From contig NZ_KB903782.1 of NCBI RefSeq assembly GCF_000379845.1, positions 96,643 through 160,642 of the forward strand: a stretch of 64,000 nucleotides of DNA, read 5' to 3'. The translations under genes and the position numbers were made by a program. The notes beneath the pieces were generated by a model. The model was not told the DNA's origin. It made no database searches and saw nothing but the letters and a program-made list of their open reading frames with translations. This stretch comes from Moraxella boevrei DSM 14165. Lineage in GTDB: Bacteria > Pseudomonadota > Gammaproteobacteria > Pseudomonadales > Moraxellaceae. Shown in pieces: positions 17,598-26,879 of the stretch (position 1 is its first letter; each line of letters begins with the position of its first letter).

Positions 17598-20453
17598 TTA
17601 TTCATAATTATCAATGCTTGGGCAAGAACAAATCAAGTGCTTATCACCGTACACATCGTCCACACGGCTGACGCTTGGCCAAAATTTATTGTCACGGAGA
17701 TAGTCTAGCGGATAAGCGGCTACTTCACGGCTATAGCCACGTTTCCACTCGCCAAGCACCACCTGAGCGGTGTGCGGTGCATTTACCAGTGGATTATCAT
17801 CGGCTGACCATTCGCCATTTTTCACTTTCATCGCCTCGCGTTTGATTTGTTTTAATGCCGAAATAAAGCGGTCAAGTTCTTCTTTGCTTTCGCTTTCCGT
17901 CGGCTCAATCATCAACGTACCTGCCACAGGGAAAGACATCGTTGGGGCGTGGAAGCCATAGTCCATCAAGCGTTTGGCAATATCCACTTCGGTAATGCCT
18001 GTTTCTTCTTTTAATGGGCGAATATCAATGATACACTCGTGGGCGACACGACCATTTTTGCCTGTATAAAGTACAGGATAATCATCTTTTAGCTGACTTG
18101 CCATGTAGTTGGCGTTTAACAAGGCACTTTCGGTCGCTTGTTTTAAGCCGTCTTTACCCATCATGGTGATATACATCCAAGAAATTGGTAAAATACTCGC
18201 CGAACCAAACGGAGCTGCCGATACGGCTGTCATGCCATCTTGAGCGTTTGGCACAGGGGCAACCACGTGATTGGCGATAAACGGTGCTAGATGCGACTTC
18301 ATGCCGATAGGACCCATGCCCGGACCACCGCCACCGTGTGGAATACAGAAGGTCTTGTGCAAATTCATGTGTAATACGTCCGCACCCACGTCCGCAGGTT
18401 GCATCATCGCAACTTGAGCGTTCATGTTCGCACCGTCCATATACACCTGACCGCCATGTTTGTGAATTAAATCGCAAATATCACGAATGCCTTCTTCAAA
18501 TACGCCATGCGTTGATGGATAAGTAATCATCAACGCACCCAAGTTTTCGCTATGCTGTTCGGCTTTCGCAGTCAAATCAGCAATATCCACATTACCAAAT
18601 TCATCGGTGGCAACTACCACCACTTGCATTCCCATCATTTGAGCAGTCGCAGGGTTCGTACCATGTGCTGAACGTGGAATTAAGCAAATATGACGGTCAG
18701 TTTGCCCCAAACTTTCATGATAACGGCGGATTGCAAGTAACCCTGCATATTCACCAGACGCACCTGAGTTTGGTTGCATACTAATCGCATCAAAACCTGT
18801 AATCGCTTTTAACTGCTCTTGTAAACCATCAATCATTGCCAAATAGCCACCGACTTGGTCTCTTGGGGCAAAGGGATGCACATTGGCAAATTCATTCCAA
18901 GTAATGGGTAACATTTCGCTAGTTGCGTTTAATTTCATGGTACAACTACCCAATGAAATCATACTATGGTTCATCGCTAAATCTTTGTTTTCTAACTTTT
19001 TCAAGTAGCGTAGCATTTCATGTTCAGTATGGTAGCTGTTAAACACAGGGTGGGTCAAAATTTCATCTTTACGCAATAAATCGGCATTTAACGAGATTTT
19101 GAATTCGCCCAAGGTTACCGCCTTACCTGTAAACACTTCAGTCAAATCAGCAAAATCGTGTTCATCACTCACTTCACTAAATGCCACTGCTAAATGTTCG
19201 CTGTCCACCTGGCGTAAGTTAATACCTTTGTCTAACGCAGATTGATAAATCGTATCGGCTTTGTCCGTTTTTACCAAAACAGTGTCAAAAAATTGCTCAT
19301 AAACCACGGTTAAACCTGCATTTTTCACGGATTCAGCAAAGGCTGTCGCCAAGGCATGAATACGAGTTGCAATCCGTTTTACGCCTTTTGCCCCATGATA
19401 AACGGCATACATACCTGCCATATTGGCAAGCAAGACTTGCGACGTACAGATATTTGAGTTAGCTTTTTCACGGCGAATGTGCTGTTCACGAGTCTGTAAC
19501 GCCATACGCAACGCAGGTTTTCCTTGAGCATCCACCGAAACACCGATAATACGCCCAGGAGCAGAGCGTTTGGCACTATCGGTAAAAGCAAAGTAGGCAG
19601 CGTGTGGACCACCAAACCCCATCGGTACACCAAAACGTTGCGTATTGCCTAATGCCACGTCAGCACCCATGTCCGCAGGCGATTTTAACAGCACAAGGCT
19701 CATCACATCCGCCACGACAATGGCTTGCGTGCCTTTGGTTTTAACAGTTGAAATGATATCGGTTAAATCAACCACATCACCGTCTTTACCAACATATTGG
19801 AAAATCGCCCCAAAAAAGTCGCCATTTTTCGCCACATCAAAATCGCCAACCACCACATCAAAACCAAAATAGTTAGCACGTGTACGAATCACATCCAGCG
19901 TCTGTGGAAAAATACGGCTATCCACAAAAAATTGATTAGATTTGTTTTTACTAACACGTTTTGCCATCGCCATCGCCTCAGCAGCAGCCGTCGCTTCATC
20001 TAGTAAACTTGCCCCTGCCAACTCCAAACCTGACAAATCAATACACACTTGTTGGAAATTTAACAAGGCTTCAAGGCGACCTTGAGCGATTTCTGCTTGG
20101 TAAGGTGTGTAGGCGGTGTACCAACCAGGGTTTTCTAACACATTACGCACGATGACGTTTGGCGTGCGAGTTGGATAGTAACCTAAGCCGATATAGCTAC
20201 GGTTTACCGTAATGTTGTCCGCCATGCCACGCAATTTGGCAAGGGCTTCGTGTTCAGGCACACTGTTTGGTAGGTCTAAATCTTTGTTGAGCTTCACCGA
20301 TGCAGGGACGGTTTGGCTGATAAAATCTGCCATGTCTTTTGCCCCGACGGCGGTTAACATGGCTTGTTTTTCAGTGTCGTCAATGCCGATATGGCGGTTA
20401 ATAAATTCGCCGTGATTGAACACATCGGCAAAGGTTTTGAAAGTTTGGCTCAT
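17598..20453 (-). CDS. gcvP: Glycine dehydrogenase (decarboxylating), P-protein
   Basis: PLP enzyme of the glycine cleavage system: decarboxylates glycine and passes the aminomethyl group to lipoyl-GcvH. The 951-residue single-chain form contains both halves; the N-terminal half has [15 protein letters not shown] and [24 protein letters not shown] motifs, and the C-terminal half holds the PLP lysine in [15 protein letters not shown] (about residue 699). Start ATG has AAGGAAA upstream. It lies 1.3 kb from gcvH and 2.4 kb from gcvT on the same strand, separated by unrelated genes, so it may need its own promoter as well as the riboswitch-controlled one. Confidence 0.96.
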   Translation of the reverse strand: MSQTFKTFADVFNHGEFINRHIGIDDTEKQAMLTAVGAKDMADFISQTVPASVKLNKDLDLPNSVPEHEALAKLRGMADNITVNRSYIGLGYYPTRTPNVIVRNVLENPGWYTAYTPYQAEIAQGRLEALLNFQQVCIDLSGLELAGASLLDEATAAAEAMAMAKRVSKNKSNQFFVDSRIFPQTLDVIRTRANYFGFDVVVGDFDVAKNGDFFGAIFQYVGKDGDVVDLTDIISTVKTKGTQAIVVADVMSLVLLKSPADMGADVALGNTQRFGVPMGFGGPHAAYFAFTDSAKRSAPGRIIGVSVDAQGKPALRMALQTREQHIRREKANSNICTSQVLLANMAGMYAVYHGAKGVKRIATRIHALATAFAESVKNAGLTVVYEQFFDTVLVKTDKADTIYQSALDKGINLRQVDSEHLAVAFSEVSDEHDFADLTEVFTGKAVTLGEFKISLNADLLRKDEILTHPVFNSYHTEHEMLRYLKKLENKDLAMNHSMISLGSCTMKLNATSEMLPITWNEFANVHPFAPRDQVGGYLAMIDGLQEQLKAITGFDAISMQPNSGASGEYAGLLAIRRYHESLGQTDRHICLIPRSAHGTNPATAQMMGMQVVVVATDEFGNVDIADLTAKAEQHSENLGALMITYPSTHGVFEEGIRDICDLIHKHGGQVYMDGANMNAQVAMMQPADVGADVLHMNLHKTFCIPHGGGGPGMGPIGMKSHLAPFIANHVVAPVPNAQDGMTAVSAAPFGSASILPISWMYITMMGKDGLKQATESALLNANYMASQLKDDYPVLYTGKNGRVAHECIIDIRPLKEETGITEVDIAKRLMDYGFHAPTMSFPVAGTLMIEPTESESKEELDRFISALKQIKREAMKVKNGEWSADDNPLVNAPHTAQVVLGEWKRGYSREVAAYPLDYLRDNKFWPSVSRVDDVYGDKHLICSCPSIDNYE

Positions 20454-20494
20454 AAAATTTCCTTTTGGTAAAAGTAAAAAGGTTTAGGTTTTGG

Positions 20495-20884
20495 TTAAAA
20501 ATAAGTGAAATAATTATTTAAATTTTCTTCATTTAATAACGTAACAGTCTGTGATTTACTTAACTTTTTATTAAAAGTCCATAAATCCGCATTATTTTTT
20601 TGTGAAGTTGTTAAAATCATATAATCTGAAAAATCAGCATTCTGATGACGATAAAAGTTTAAGGCTTGTTCAAAAATTGCTTGATTTTCCAAAAAAATTA
20701 TGGCTGACTAATAGGTCATCCAAACCTTTAAAATATTTGCTTTATCAAAATCGTACCGTTATTTTAACAATCAAACTCATTCCATTCTACTTGAGTATTT
20801 TGAGCAACAAAAATTTTGTTGGCTTTTTTAACCAATTCACGAGCTAACGCATATTGTGCTGAACTTGTTGGGTCATTGACAACT
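20495..20884 (-). pseudogene. Decayed PIN-domain (VapC-like) toxin gene
   Basis: Reading the minus strand in shifting frames recovers pieces of a PIN domain: NDPTSSAQYALARELVKKAN then KIFVAQNTQVEWNEF, then YDFDKANILK and GLDDLLVSHNFF, then ENQAIFEQALNFYRHQNADF and DYMILTTSQ...LWTFNKKLSK. The order matches VapC-type ribonucleases, with the acidic D of F-S-D-Y and the T-F-D/N-K-K-L end. The N-terminal strand with the first catalytic Asp is missing, and there are at least two frameshifts and a stop. No antitoxin remains. Confidence 0.65.
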
Positions 20885-20887
20885 TAG

Positions 20888-21616
20888 CTAAACCTTAAAA
20901 ACAAAGCGTTTTTTATCAAACCGATATTGCTCCATGTAAATCCCTTTTTCCGCACGTTCGCCCACAGCGATAACCATGCCAATATGTTGATGAGCATGCA
21001 AACCAAGCAATTTTTTCATTTTGGGTTCATCAAACCCACCCATTGGACAACTATCAAACCCATACGCACGTACCGCCAACATAAAATTTTGGCACGCCAA
21101 ATATAAATTAGCTAACGCCCACGTTTTGATATCAGTTTCGCTATACATGGGTTCTGCGATTGCCCCTTTAACTTGACGAAACGCATTGGTCGCAAGCCAT
21201 TTCGCAGGGGCTAACGCATTTAATTTGCCACGAGTAAAGGCAACAGGAATGAGTTTACCATAATAGTCTTTTACCGCTTTTGGGGCGGGTTGTACAGGGA
21301 AAAATTTAATATTGTCTTGGGCGTGTTGTCGCCAAGTATCGGTACGAGCCACGCAGACAATTAAACGATTAGCAGTCCGAGCGGCGTTTTGGTTCATGCA
21401 ATATTCAACTGCCTTTTTGTGAGTTTCTGGACTTTCAATCACATAAAATTCCCAAGGCTGTAAATTGCTTGAATTCGGAGCGAGCAACGCCATGTCCAAA
21501 CACGCATCTAGCACGTCATCAGGCACAGGCGTATGGGTAAAAAGTCGCACCGAACGGCGACTGGTTACAACATCGTAAAAATTTACGGTTTTTGGGTCGG
21601 TGTGGATATTGGGCAT
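20888..21616 (-). CDS. Nitroreductase family protein
   Basis: A 242-residue FMN-dependent NAD(P)H oxidoreductase-like protein. The family start VVTSRRSVRLFTHTPVPDDV, then ALLAPNSSNLQPWEFYVIES and the late GMVIAVGERAEKG are recognisable. Natural substrate unknown; members reduce nitroaromatics, quinones or flavins. There is an internal segment of about 35 residues with FFPVQPAPKAVKDYYGKLIP not found in the shortest members. The stop is directly followed by the truncated PIN remnant. No good ribosome-binding site precedes the ATG; a TATAAT lies only 4 nt upstream. Confidence 0.85.
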   Translation of the reverse strand: MPNIHTDPKTVNFYDVVTSRRSVRLFTHTPVPDDVLDACLDMALLAPNSSNLQPWEFYVIESPETHKKAVEYCMNQNAARTANRLIVCVARTDTWRQHAQDNIKFFPVQPAPKAVKDYYGKLIPVAFTRGKLNALAPAKWLATNAFRQVKGAIAEPMYSETDIKTWALANLYLACQNFMLAVRAYGFDSCPMGGFDEPKMKKLLGLHAHQHIGMVIAVGERAEKGIYMEQYRFDKKRFVFKV

Positions 21617-21784
21617 AGTATTATAAAAGCAGTTGTAAAAATTATTTTAAGAATTTGTTGCTAATTGATTGTTTTTAAAGAAAATCAATTAACAATAAAA
21701 TCTAAATATTACTTAGTAAATCTAGGTCATATTAAAAATTTATTTAATACAACCCAAAAACAATCTAACAAAAATTATTATAAA

Positions 21785-22165
21785 TTATAAAGATTCTGCG
21801 TACTCATCAGCGTCCATTAAACCATCATAATCGCTGGCATTGGTCGGTTTGATTTTAAAGAACCAGCCTTCGCCGTATGGGTCAGCGTTTACCGTTTCTG
21901 GTGCATCAACTAAGGCGTCATTGATTTCAACAATTTCACCTGCAATCGGGGCATACACGTCAGAGGCAGCTTTTACGGATTCAACCACCGCAATTTCAGC
22001 ATCAACTTCAACGTTTGCACCGACTTCTGGTAATTCAACATAAACCACATCCCCAAGCAAATCTTGGGCGTGATGAGTAATACCAACGGTAATCGTGCCG
22101 TCAGCTTCTTGGCGTAGCCATTCGTGGCTTGCGACATATTTTAAATCTGCAGGTGTATTGCTCAT
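21785..22165 (-). CDS. gcvH: Glycine cleavage system H protein
   Basis: Lipoyl carrier shuttling the aminomethyl and reducing groups between GcvP, GcvT and the L-protein. The 126-residue sequence has the conserved [20 protein letters not shown] opening, [13 protein letters not shown] and the lipoylation site [13 protein letters not shown] with Lys65. Length is normal. ATG is preceded by AAAAGGAATG-type sequence. It lies between mliC and the nitroreductase, all on the minus strand. Confidence 0.96.
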   Translation of the reverse strand: MSNTPADLKYVASHEWLRQEADGTITVGITHHAQDLLGDVVYVELPEVGANVEVDAEIAVVESVKAASDVYAPIAGEIVEINDALVDAPETVNADPYGEGWFFKIKPTNASDYDGLMDADEYAESL

Positions 22166-22332
22166 AGCGTCATTCCTTTTAAGGTTTTGATAATAAAAAT
22201 ATTAAGAATTATTTAAGAAATAAAAATTAACAAAATGTTAATTTATCAAAAAAATGTGATTGATAAATCTGTTTTTACCAACCACATTTTTTAGCAATAT
22301 TTTAATGAATATTAATCAAATTTTTACCAAAA

Positions 22333-22713
22333 TTATTGTGCCATACAACCAAAGTTAAATTCTTGACCTTGAGAAGTTACTGTTAATACAGCTTCATTGC
22401 CTTTCATGTGCCAGTCATAGCCAGTTGTGCTATTTGATACACTGTAACGCTCACCAGAAGCAGATACTGCTTGTTTTAGTTGCACAGGTGCTTGATTGAG
22501 ACTCAAGCTTGGAGCGGTGATTTGGATATTTGCATAGTTAGCACCATCACGCTCTGTAACAACTGATACAACTTCAGCGTTGTTATCACATTTAAACGTT
22601 TGTGAATTTGCTAAAACCGCTTGTACCTGTGACGGGCTTGGTTGTGCCACGTTAGTTGTGTTACAAGCAGTCAAAACAGCAACCGCAGGGATTAAAGCAA
22701 GTAGTTTTTTCAT
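22333..22713 (-). CDS. MliC-like lysozyme inhibitor lipoprotein
   Basis: A 126-residue lipoprotein: MKKLLALIPAVAVLTAC has the lipobox LTAC. The mature part has FKCDNNAEV, SASGERYSV and a final Cys in FNFGCMAQ. The sequence S-A-S-G-x-R-Y is the active loop of MliC/PliC inhibitors of C-type lysozyme, where the Ser and an adjacent charged residue enter the lysozyme active site. Probably protects peptidoglycan against host lysozyme. I start at ATG 22711-22713, where the signal peptide begins. It interrupts gcvT and gcvH and is on the same strand. Confidence 0.8.
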   Translation of the reverse strand: MKKLLALIPAVAVLTACNTTNVAQPSPSQVQAVLANSQTFKCDNNAEVVSVVTERDGANYANIQITAPSLSLNQAPVQLKQAVSASGERYSVSNSTTGYDWHMKGNEAVLTVTSQGQEFNFGCMAQ

Positions 22714-22809
22714 AATAAATACCTTTATATGATTGTAAAAAATTGACATTTGAGTCAGATATTGTTAAAAAACAACCTAACTCAAGTGTATCATAACACC
22801 GATAAACGG

Positions 22810-23934
22810 TTAAGAAAACTGTTTTTTACCATTTCTAACAAACGGTAACGAAATAATGCGAACTTCAGTCGCCTTACCACGCATATTCACATTAGCAGTA
22901 GTGTCCGTCGTTGTCGGAATACGGGCAATCGCAATAGACTGTTTTAAGCTTGGGCTAAAGGTACCGCTGGTAATCACGCCTTTTTTACCGTTGGTAAGTG
23001 TCACTTCCATACCTTCACGCAACACACCGCGACCCTCTAGCACCAAACCAACTTGTATCACATCTGTGCCATCAGCGACCGCTTTTTCTTGCTTGTCTTG
23101 CATCGCTTTGCGACCGATAAAATCACGCTCATCTTTAACTGCCAACGTCCAAGCCATACCGCACTCATATGGATTAATAGTCTCGTCCATTTCATGACCA
23201 TACAGGTTCATCCCCGCTTCTAAACGCAAGGTATCTCTTGCACCTAAACCTGCTGGAACGATACCATTAGCTTTTAACAGAGTAAAAAATTCACCTGCTT
23301 GGGCTTCTGGTAAAATCACTTCCACACCATCTTCGCCTGTGTAGCCAGTTTTAGCCACGAACCAATCTTTGCCTTCAATCTCGCTTAAATCTTTACCCAC
23401 GAATGGTTTTAAACCGCTTAAAACGTCTGCCCAAGCAGGTTTTGCAGTGGCTAATTTTTCAATGGCTTTTGGTCCTTGTACCGCAAGCATAGCAAGCTCT
23501 GGACGTTCGGTAATCGTCACATCGCCAAACGCTTGAGCCACCTTGTTAAATTGTGCTAAATCTTTTTCACGCGTAGCGGCATTTGATACGATACGGTATT
23601 CGGTTTCCGCTTCATTCATACGATAAGCGATTAAATCATCAATCACACCGCCGTTGTCGTTGAGCATCGCAGAATAAATCGCCTTACCGACAAATTTGGC
23701 TTTAGCGATATCATTGGCAAGCAACTTTTGTAACCACGCTTTGGCATCAGCACCCACGATATCGGTTACCACCATGTGCGACACGTCAAACATTCCTGCA
23801 TTGGTACGCACGGCTTCGTGTTCGGCAATCTGTGAACCATAATGAATAGGCAGTTCCCAACCTGAAAAATCAACGATTTTGCCATCGCTGTCAAGATGAG
23901 ATTGATAAAAAGGGGTACGTTGTAAATTTGACAT
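22810..23934 (-). CDS. gcvT: Glycine cleavage system aminomethyltransferase (T-protein)
   Basis: Transfers the methylene group from aminomethyl-lipoyl-GcvH to tetrahydrofolate, releasing ammonia. The 374 residues show the family signature at the start ([20 protein letters not shown]), [32 protein letters not shown] and [23 protein letters not shown] 23932-23934 is preceded by AAGGA. Expression is very probably controlled by the glycine riboswitch directly upstream. Confidence 0.96.
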   Translation of the reverse strand: MSNLQRTPFYQSHLDSDGKIVDFSGWELPIHYGSQIAEHEAVRTNAGMFDVSHMVVTDIVGADAKAWLQKLLANDIAKAKFVGKAIYSAMLNDNGGVIDDLIAYRMNEAETEYRIVSNAATREKDLAQFNKVAQAFGDVTITERPELAMLAVQGPKAIEKLATAKPAWADVLSGLKPFVGKDLSEIEGKDWFVAKTGYTGEDGVEVILPEAQAGEFFTLLKANGIVPAGLGARDTLRLEAGMNLYGHEMDETINPYECGMAWTLAVKDERDFIGRKAMQDKQEKAVADGTDVIQVGLVLEGRGVLREGMEVTLTNGKKGVITSGTFSPSLKQSIAIARIPTTTDTTANVNMRGKATEVRIISLPFVRNGKKQFS

Positions 23935-24006
23935 GATAAATCCTTAATCCGTAAGAAAATTGGGCAAAAATTTGCAAATTATCAGACTGATTTTTAATAA
24001 AATTAA

Positions 24007-24266
24007 TCAGTTGCCCCATCTGTCCTGTTACCTGAGATTTTCAACAAATTTTTTAGATTTTTGACAAAATTTGTTTTTTCCCCTTCGGTGGTGTTTGTTT
24101 TTAATCATAAAAAACAAAACACGCTCTCCAGATTTATCATTTTGACAATGCAATTCCAGTCCGTTTACCTGAGCGATTATAGGGTTTTTACGCCTTCGGT
24201 GATGATTGTTGGCAGATTTAGTGATATTTTCTGATAAAATACCAAATCCAATATCATACTCTCCTG
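24007..24266 (-). ncRNA. Tandem glycine riboswitch upstream of gcvT
   Basis: On the minus strand two consecutive glycine aptamers can be read. Aptamer 1: GGAGAG at 24264-24259, CACCGAAGGCG near 24200, GCTCAGGTAAACGGACTGG near 24172. Aptamer 2: GGAGAGCG near 24130, CACCGAAGGGG near 24090, CTCAGGTAACAGGACAG near 24030. The order GGAGAG...CCGAAGG...CUCAGGUAAAAGGAC is the established signature. The element ends about 70 nt before the gcvT start. A short hairpin (CTGATT/AATCAG) lies in the remaining leader, but no T-run terminator is obvious, so translational control is possible. Confidence 0.92.
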
Positions 24267-24278
24267 AAATTATTGGCT

Positions 24279-24307
24279 ATTATGCTAGGTTTTTTCAATT
24301 TTGGCAA
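24279..24307 (-). promoter_or_regulatory. gcvT promoter
   Basis: Minus-strand TTGCCA (24302-24307) and CATAAT (24279-24284) separated by exactly 17 nt; predicted start about 7 nt further, just before the first riboswitch aptamer. Confidence 0.75.
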
Positions 24308-24667
24308 GGGGATTTTATAGTTTTATTTGAGTCAACATAGATTTAAGATTAGTTTTTTTTAACTATCTGTTAAAAAATAAAAAGCATTAAAAAAAAGCAT
24401 TAAAAAAAAGACAAACGGTATTATTAATTAATATTTTTTAAATACTATTAGATTTTTTATTTGAAAAAACAATCTTATAAAATTTTATTTTAAAAAAAAT
24501 ACCGTTTATCTCTTGATTTTCTACTTTTTTATTCTTACAATACAGCTTATATACAAAATATTATGTTTTGTAAAAAAATATAGTGTCTTGTATATGAATA
24601 TAATGTTACGTGGATTTTTGTTGTATTCCACATTTTTTTGGTAAAAAATTCCTATTAGGAGGAATAA
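24308..24667. other. AT-rich intergenic region before the S8 protease gene
   Basis: No gene in these 360 bases. It contains a tandem repeat of a 14-mer like AAAAAGCATTAAAA (about 24379-24408), a perfect 10-bp inverted repeat AAACGGTATT/AATACCGTTT (24413-24422 with 24498-24507), a small hairpin TACAAAA/TTTTGTA near 24552-24572, and a TATAAT box at 24599-24604. The Shine-Dalgarno AGGAGG for the protease is at 24658-24663. Confidence 0.6.
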
Positions 24668-26179
24668 ATGCGTAAGTTAAAATTGGCGGTGTTGGTATCA
24701 GCCTTATCTATGGCGTGCGTTGCTCAAGCCGAGCTAACCCCAAGTGAAACATTTAAACAGTTGTCTCCAACTGCGGTAGATAAGCTAAAAGTTAGCAATA
24801 TTGATGTGAATGCCCTATTAAAAAACAACTCAAATGATTTGATGGTTGAGCTATCAGAAACGGCTTATCCAAAAATCACGACTGCTGAAAAACAGGGCTT
24901 AGCAGTACGCACATTTAAAAATGTAAAAGAAGCCGTATTGGGACAATTGTCAAATACGACGGTGATGCGTGATTATTATGGTTCAGCAACGCTATTTTTG
25001 CGTGTGCAATCTCGTGATGATTTGGTAAAATTATTAAATGATAAGAATGTGGTTTTGGTGCGTGCAAACACTCAAATGACCTCGTCACTACGTGAGTCTT
25101 TGCCTTTTATTAATCAAATCCAAGCGATTGCAACTCAGTTTAAACCTAGTCGTGCAACTAGTGCTTCTCGATTTAATGGTGAAGGTTCAGTGGTTGGTGT
25201 GTTGGACACAGGTCTTAATCATAATCATCGAGATTTTGGTGATTGTTCTCGTGGCTTTAATCAAGGTAGTTGTCGTGTTGTTGCTTCATTGGAATTTGCA
25301 GCAGAAAACAATGGCCGTACAGATGGTCAGATAGATGACGGTAGCTTCCATGGCACAAATGTAGCAGGTGTTGTGGCTGGTGTCGCTCCAGCTGCTAAAA
25401 TAGCAGCATTGGATGTATTTGCGTGGCGTTGGAATAACAAAGAGCAAAAAATGGTCCATGTTGCCCCAGACGACGCATTAGCAGCCGCATACAATTGGAT
25501 GCGTAATAACCATAGCAGTAACAACCAAAATGGCTATAATATTGTTGCAGCCAATTTAAGCCTTGGTGGTGGTGGTCCATACCAATCAGAAACTAGCCGT
25601 TTCCCACTATTTACCACATTAAAAAATATGGGTGTTGCTTCTATAATTGCTACTGGTAACGAAGAGATGTCAAATGGCATTGCATGGCCAGCATCTGAAC
25701 GCAATACTACCGCAGTTGGTGCCGTGTTTGAAGCAGATTATCGCGGTTCAATGAACTGCCATAACAATCCAAACTTTGTAGTGCGTCGTGATGGCGTCAC
25801 TTGCTTTAGTAATAGTGGTCGTTTGCTTGATTTCTTAGCACCTGGTTTTAATATTACTGCTGGTGGTATCACCATGACAGGTACTTCACAAGCTACACCA
25901 CACGTTGCAGGTGCGGTTGCAGTTCTACGTGCTCCTGCTGTGATGCAAGCTACTAATAATGAAAATGTTGATGCAACCATGACACGCTTAGCAGACACGG
26001 GTGTACGTGTTAGAGATTATCGTAATGGTGTAGTGCGTCCACGAATTAATTTGCTAGCAGCGGTCACACCGATTGCGAATGCAAACCCAGTTCGTCGTAC
26101 AACTGTAACGCCAACACGCCCGACTAATCCACGCCGTAGCGGTAGTGTTTATTATGACTACTCGCTAGGTCGTTATTAA
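24668..26179 (+). CDS. Secreted subtilisin-like serine protease (S8 family)
   Basis: A 503-residue exported protease. Signal peptide residues 1-21 (ending VAQA before ELT); residues about 55-135 form a pro-domain; the S8 catalytic domain carries the triad D180 (GVLDTGLN), H229 (SFHGTNVAGVVAG) and S407 (MTGTSQATPHVAG), with oxyanion N331 (IATGNEE). Four Cys in the catalytic part (193, 202, 364, 379) may form two disulfides. The last 40 residues are Pro/Arg/Thr-rich and end YYDYSLGRY; there is no autotransporter barrel or recognisable secretion domain. The strong AGGAGG site suggests good translation. Likely extracellular or cell-surface proteolysis; substrate unknown. Confidence 0.9.
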   Translation: MRKLKLAVLVSALSMACVAQAELTPSETFKQLSPTAVDKLKVSNIDVNALLKNNSNDLMVELSETAYPKITTAEKQGLAVRTFKNVKEAVLGQLSNTTVMRDYYGSATLFLRVQSRDDLVKLLNDKNVVLVRANTQMTSSLRESLPFINQIQAIATQFKPSRATSASRFNGEGSVVGVLDTGLNHNHRDFGDCSRGFNQGSCRVVASLEFAAENNGRTDGQIDDGSFHGTNVAGVVAGVAPAAKIAALDVFAWRWNNKEQKMVHVAPDDALAAAYNWMRNNHSSNNQNGYNIVAANLSLGGGGPYQSETSRFPLFTTLKNMGVASIIATGNEEMSNGIAWPASERNTTAVGAVFEADYRGSMNCHNNPNFVVRRDGVTCFSNSGRLLDFLAPGFNITAGGITMTGTSQATPHVAGAVAVLRAPAVMQATNNENVDATMTRLADTGVRVRDYRNGVVRPRINLLAAVTPIANANPVRRTTVTPTRPTNPRRSGSVYYDYSLGRY

Positions 26180-26226
26180 TTCTTTTAAAATTTTATAGTA
26201 AAAGAAAATAATTTTTGATACAAAAA

Positions 26227-26290
26227 CCGTTCGTATTGAGTCTGTAAAGTGTCATCTTTAGCTGTAGTTAGAGAAACTCAATACGAACGT
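26227..26290. repeat. Intergenic palindromic repeat element, copy 2
   Basis: Perfect 14-bp inverted repeat CGTTCGTATTGAGT (26228-26241) with its complement at 26276-26289. The arm CCGTTCGTATTGAG matches the arm of the element at 10127-10225 (CCGTTCGTACTGAG). Confidence 0.65.
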
Positions 26291-26338
26291 AAACGTAGCA
26301 TTTTTTTACATCTCTTCTACTATATGATAAACCTAATA

Positions 26339-26375
26339 ATGTGTAAGTTATTCTTTTTAACTTACACATTTTTTT
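26339..26375 (+). terminator. Strong intrinsic terminator 20 nt before a start codon
   Basis: Perfect 10-bp stem TGTGTAAGTT/AACTTACACA (26340-26349 with 26359-26368) followed by T7. It could end the protease transcript, but it also sits directly ahead of the next gene's ATG at 26395, leaving no room for a separate promoter. Confidence 0.85.
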
Positions 26376-26394
26376 AAAGCGATAGGTAAAAAAT

Positions 26395-26826
26395 ATGACA
26401 AATTCAATCAAAAAAATGTTGAGTATTTTATTTGGTGGATTATTAATTATTATCTGCGGATTAATTATTTTTTTATTTAAGCCCAAACAAGTAGAAGCCG
26501 TTAAAAACCCAGAACCGACAACTGTTCCTGCCTCACAAGTCAAACCAACCGAACCACCTGTATTAGTCGGTAGCCCTGTCACGGAGCAAGTAAAAGTGGA
26601 TACGAGTGATAAAACAGATTATAACAAAATGGTTTACGGCGATAATAAAAACCGTAGTGAAAGTGTCTCAGGTGTTAATGCAGACGGTAGTATGGATGCT
26701 CCTGCACAATATGACAATCCTGCTAGCGACTTTGCGACTAAACCACAAAATCCTGAAACTGATATGGCAAATCAACTGATGAACGCCAATCAACCAACCC
26801 CTGCAATTGTTCAAGCTGTTAACTAA
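26395..26826 (+). CDS. Hypothetical membrane-anchored protein with Pro-rich tail
   Basis: A 143-residue protein I do not recognise. One hydrophobic segment at residues about 9-29 (LSILFGGLLIIICGLIIFLF), followed by KPKQ and a low-complexity Pro/Thr/Val stretch, then a polar Asn/Asp/Gln-rich region without cysteines. It looks like a membrane anchor with a disordered periplasmic tail. Start ATG has AGG 11 nt upstream. Its start lies 20 nt after a strong terminator, so expression would need read-through or antitermination. Confidence 0.6.
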   Translation: MTNSIKKMLSILFGGLLIIICGLIIFLFKPKQVEAVKNPEPTTVPASQVKPTEPPVLVGSPVTEQVKVDTSDKTDYNKMVYGDNKNRSESVSGVNADGSMDAPAQYDNPASDFATKPQNPETDMANQLMNANQPTPAIVQAVN

Positions 26827-26832
26827 AATTAC

Positions 26833-26860
26833 AAAAAGGGATGAGTAAAATCCCTTTTTT
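26833..26860. terminator. Bidirectional terminator between convergent genes
   Basis: Stem AAAAAGGGA/TCCCTTTTT (26833-26841 with 26851-26859), T-rich on both exits, between the hypothetical gene and ddc. Confidence 0.85.
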
Positions 26861-26879
26861 AGTTGGTTATAAAATACTA

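Noticed and set aside
21616..21640. Leaderless transcript for the nitroreductase gene
   Set aside because: The TATAAT is only 4 nt before the ATG, too close for initiation at the start codon, and no -35 is visible.
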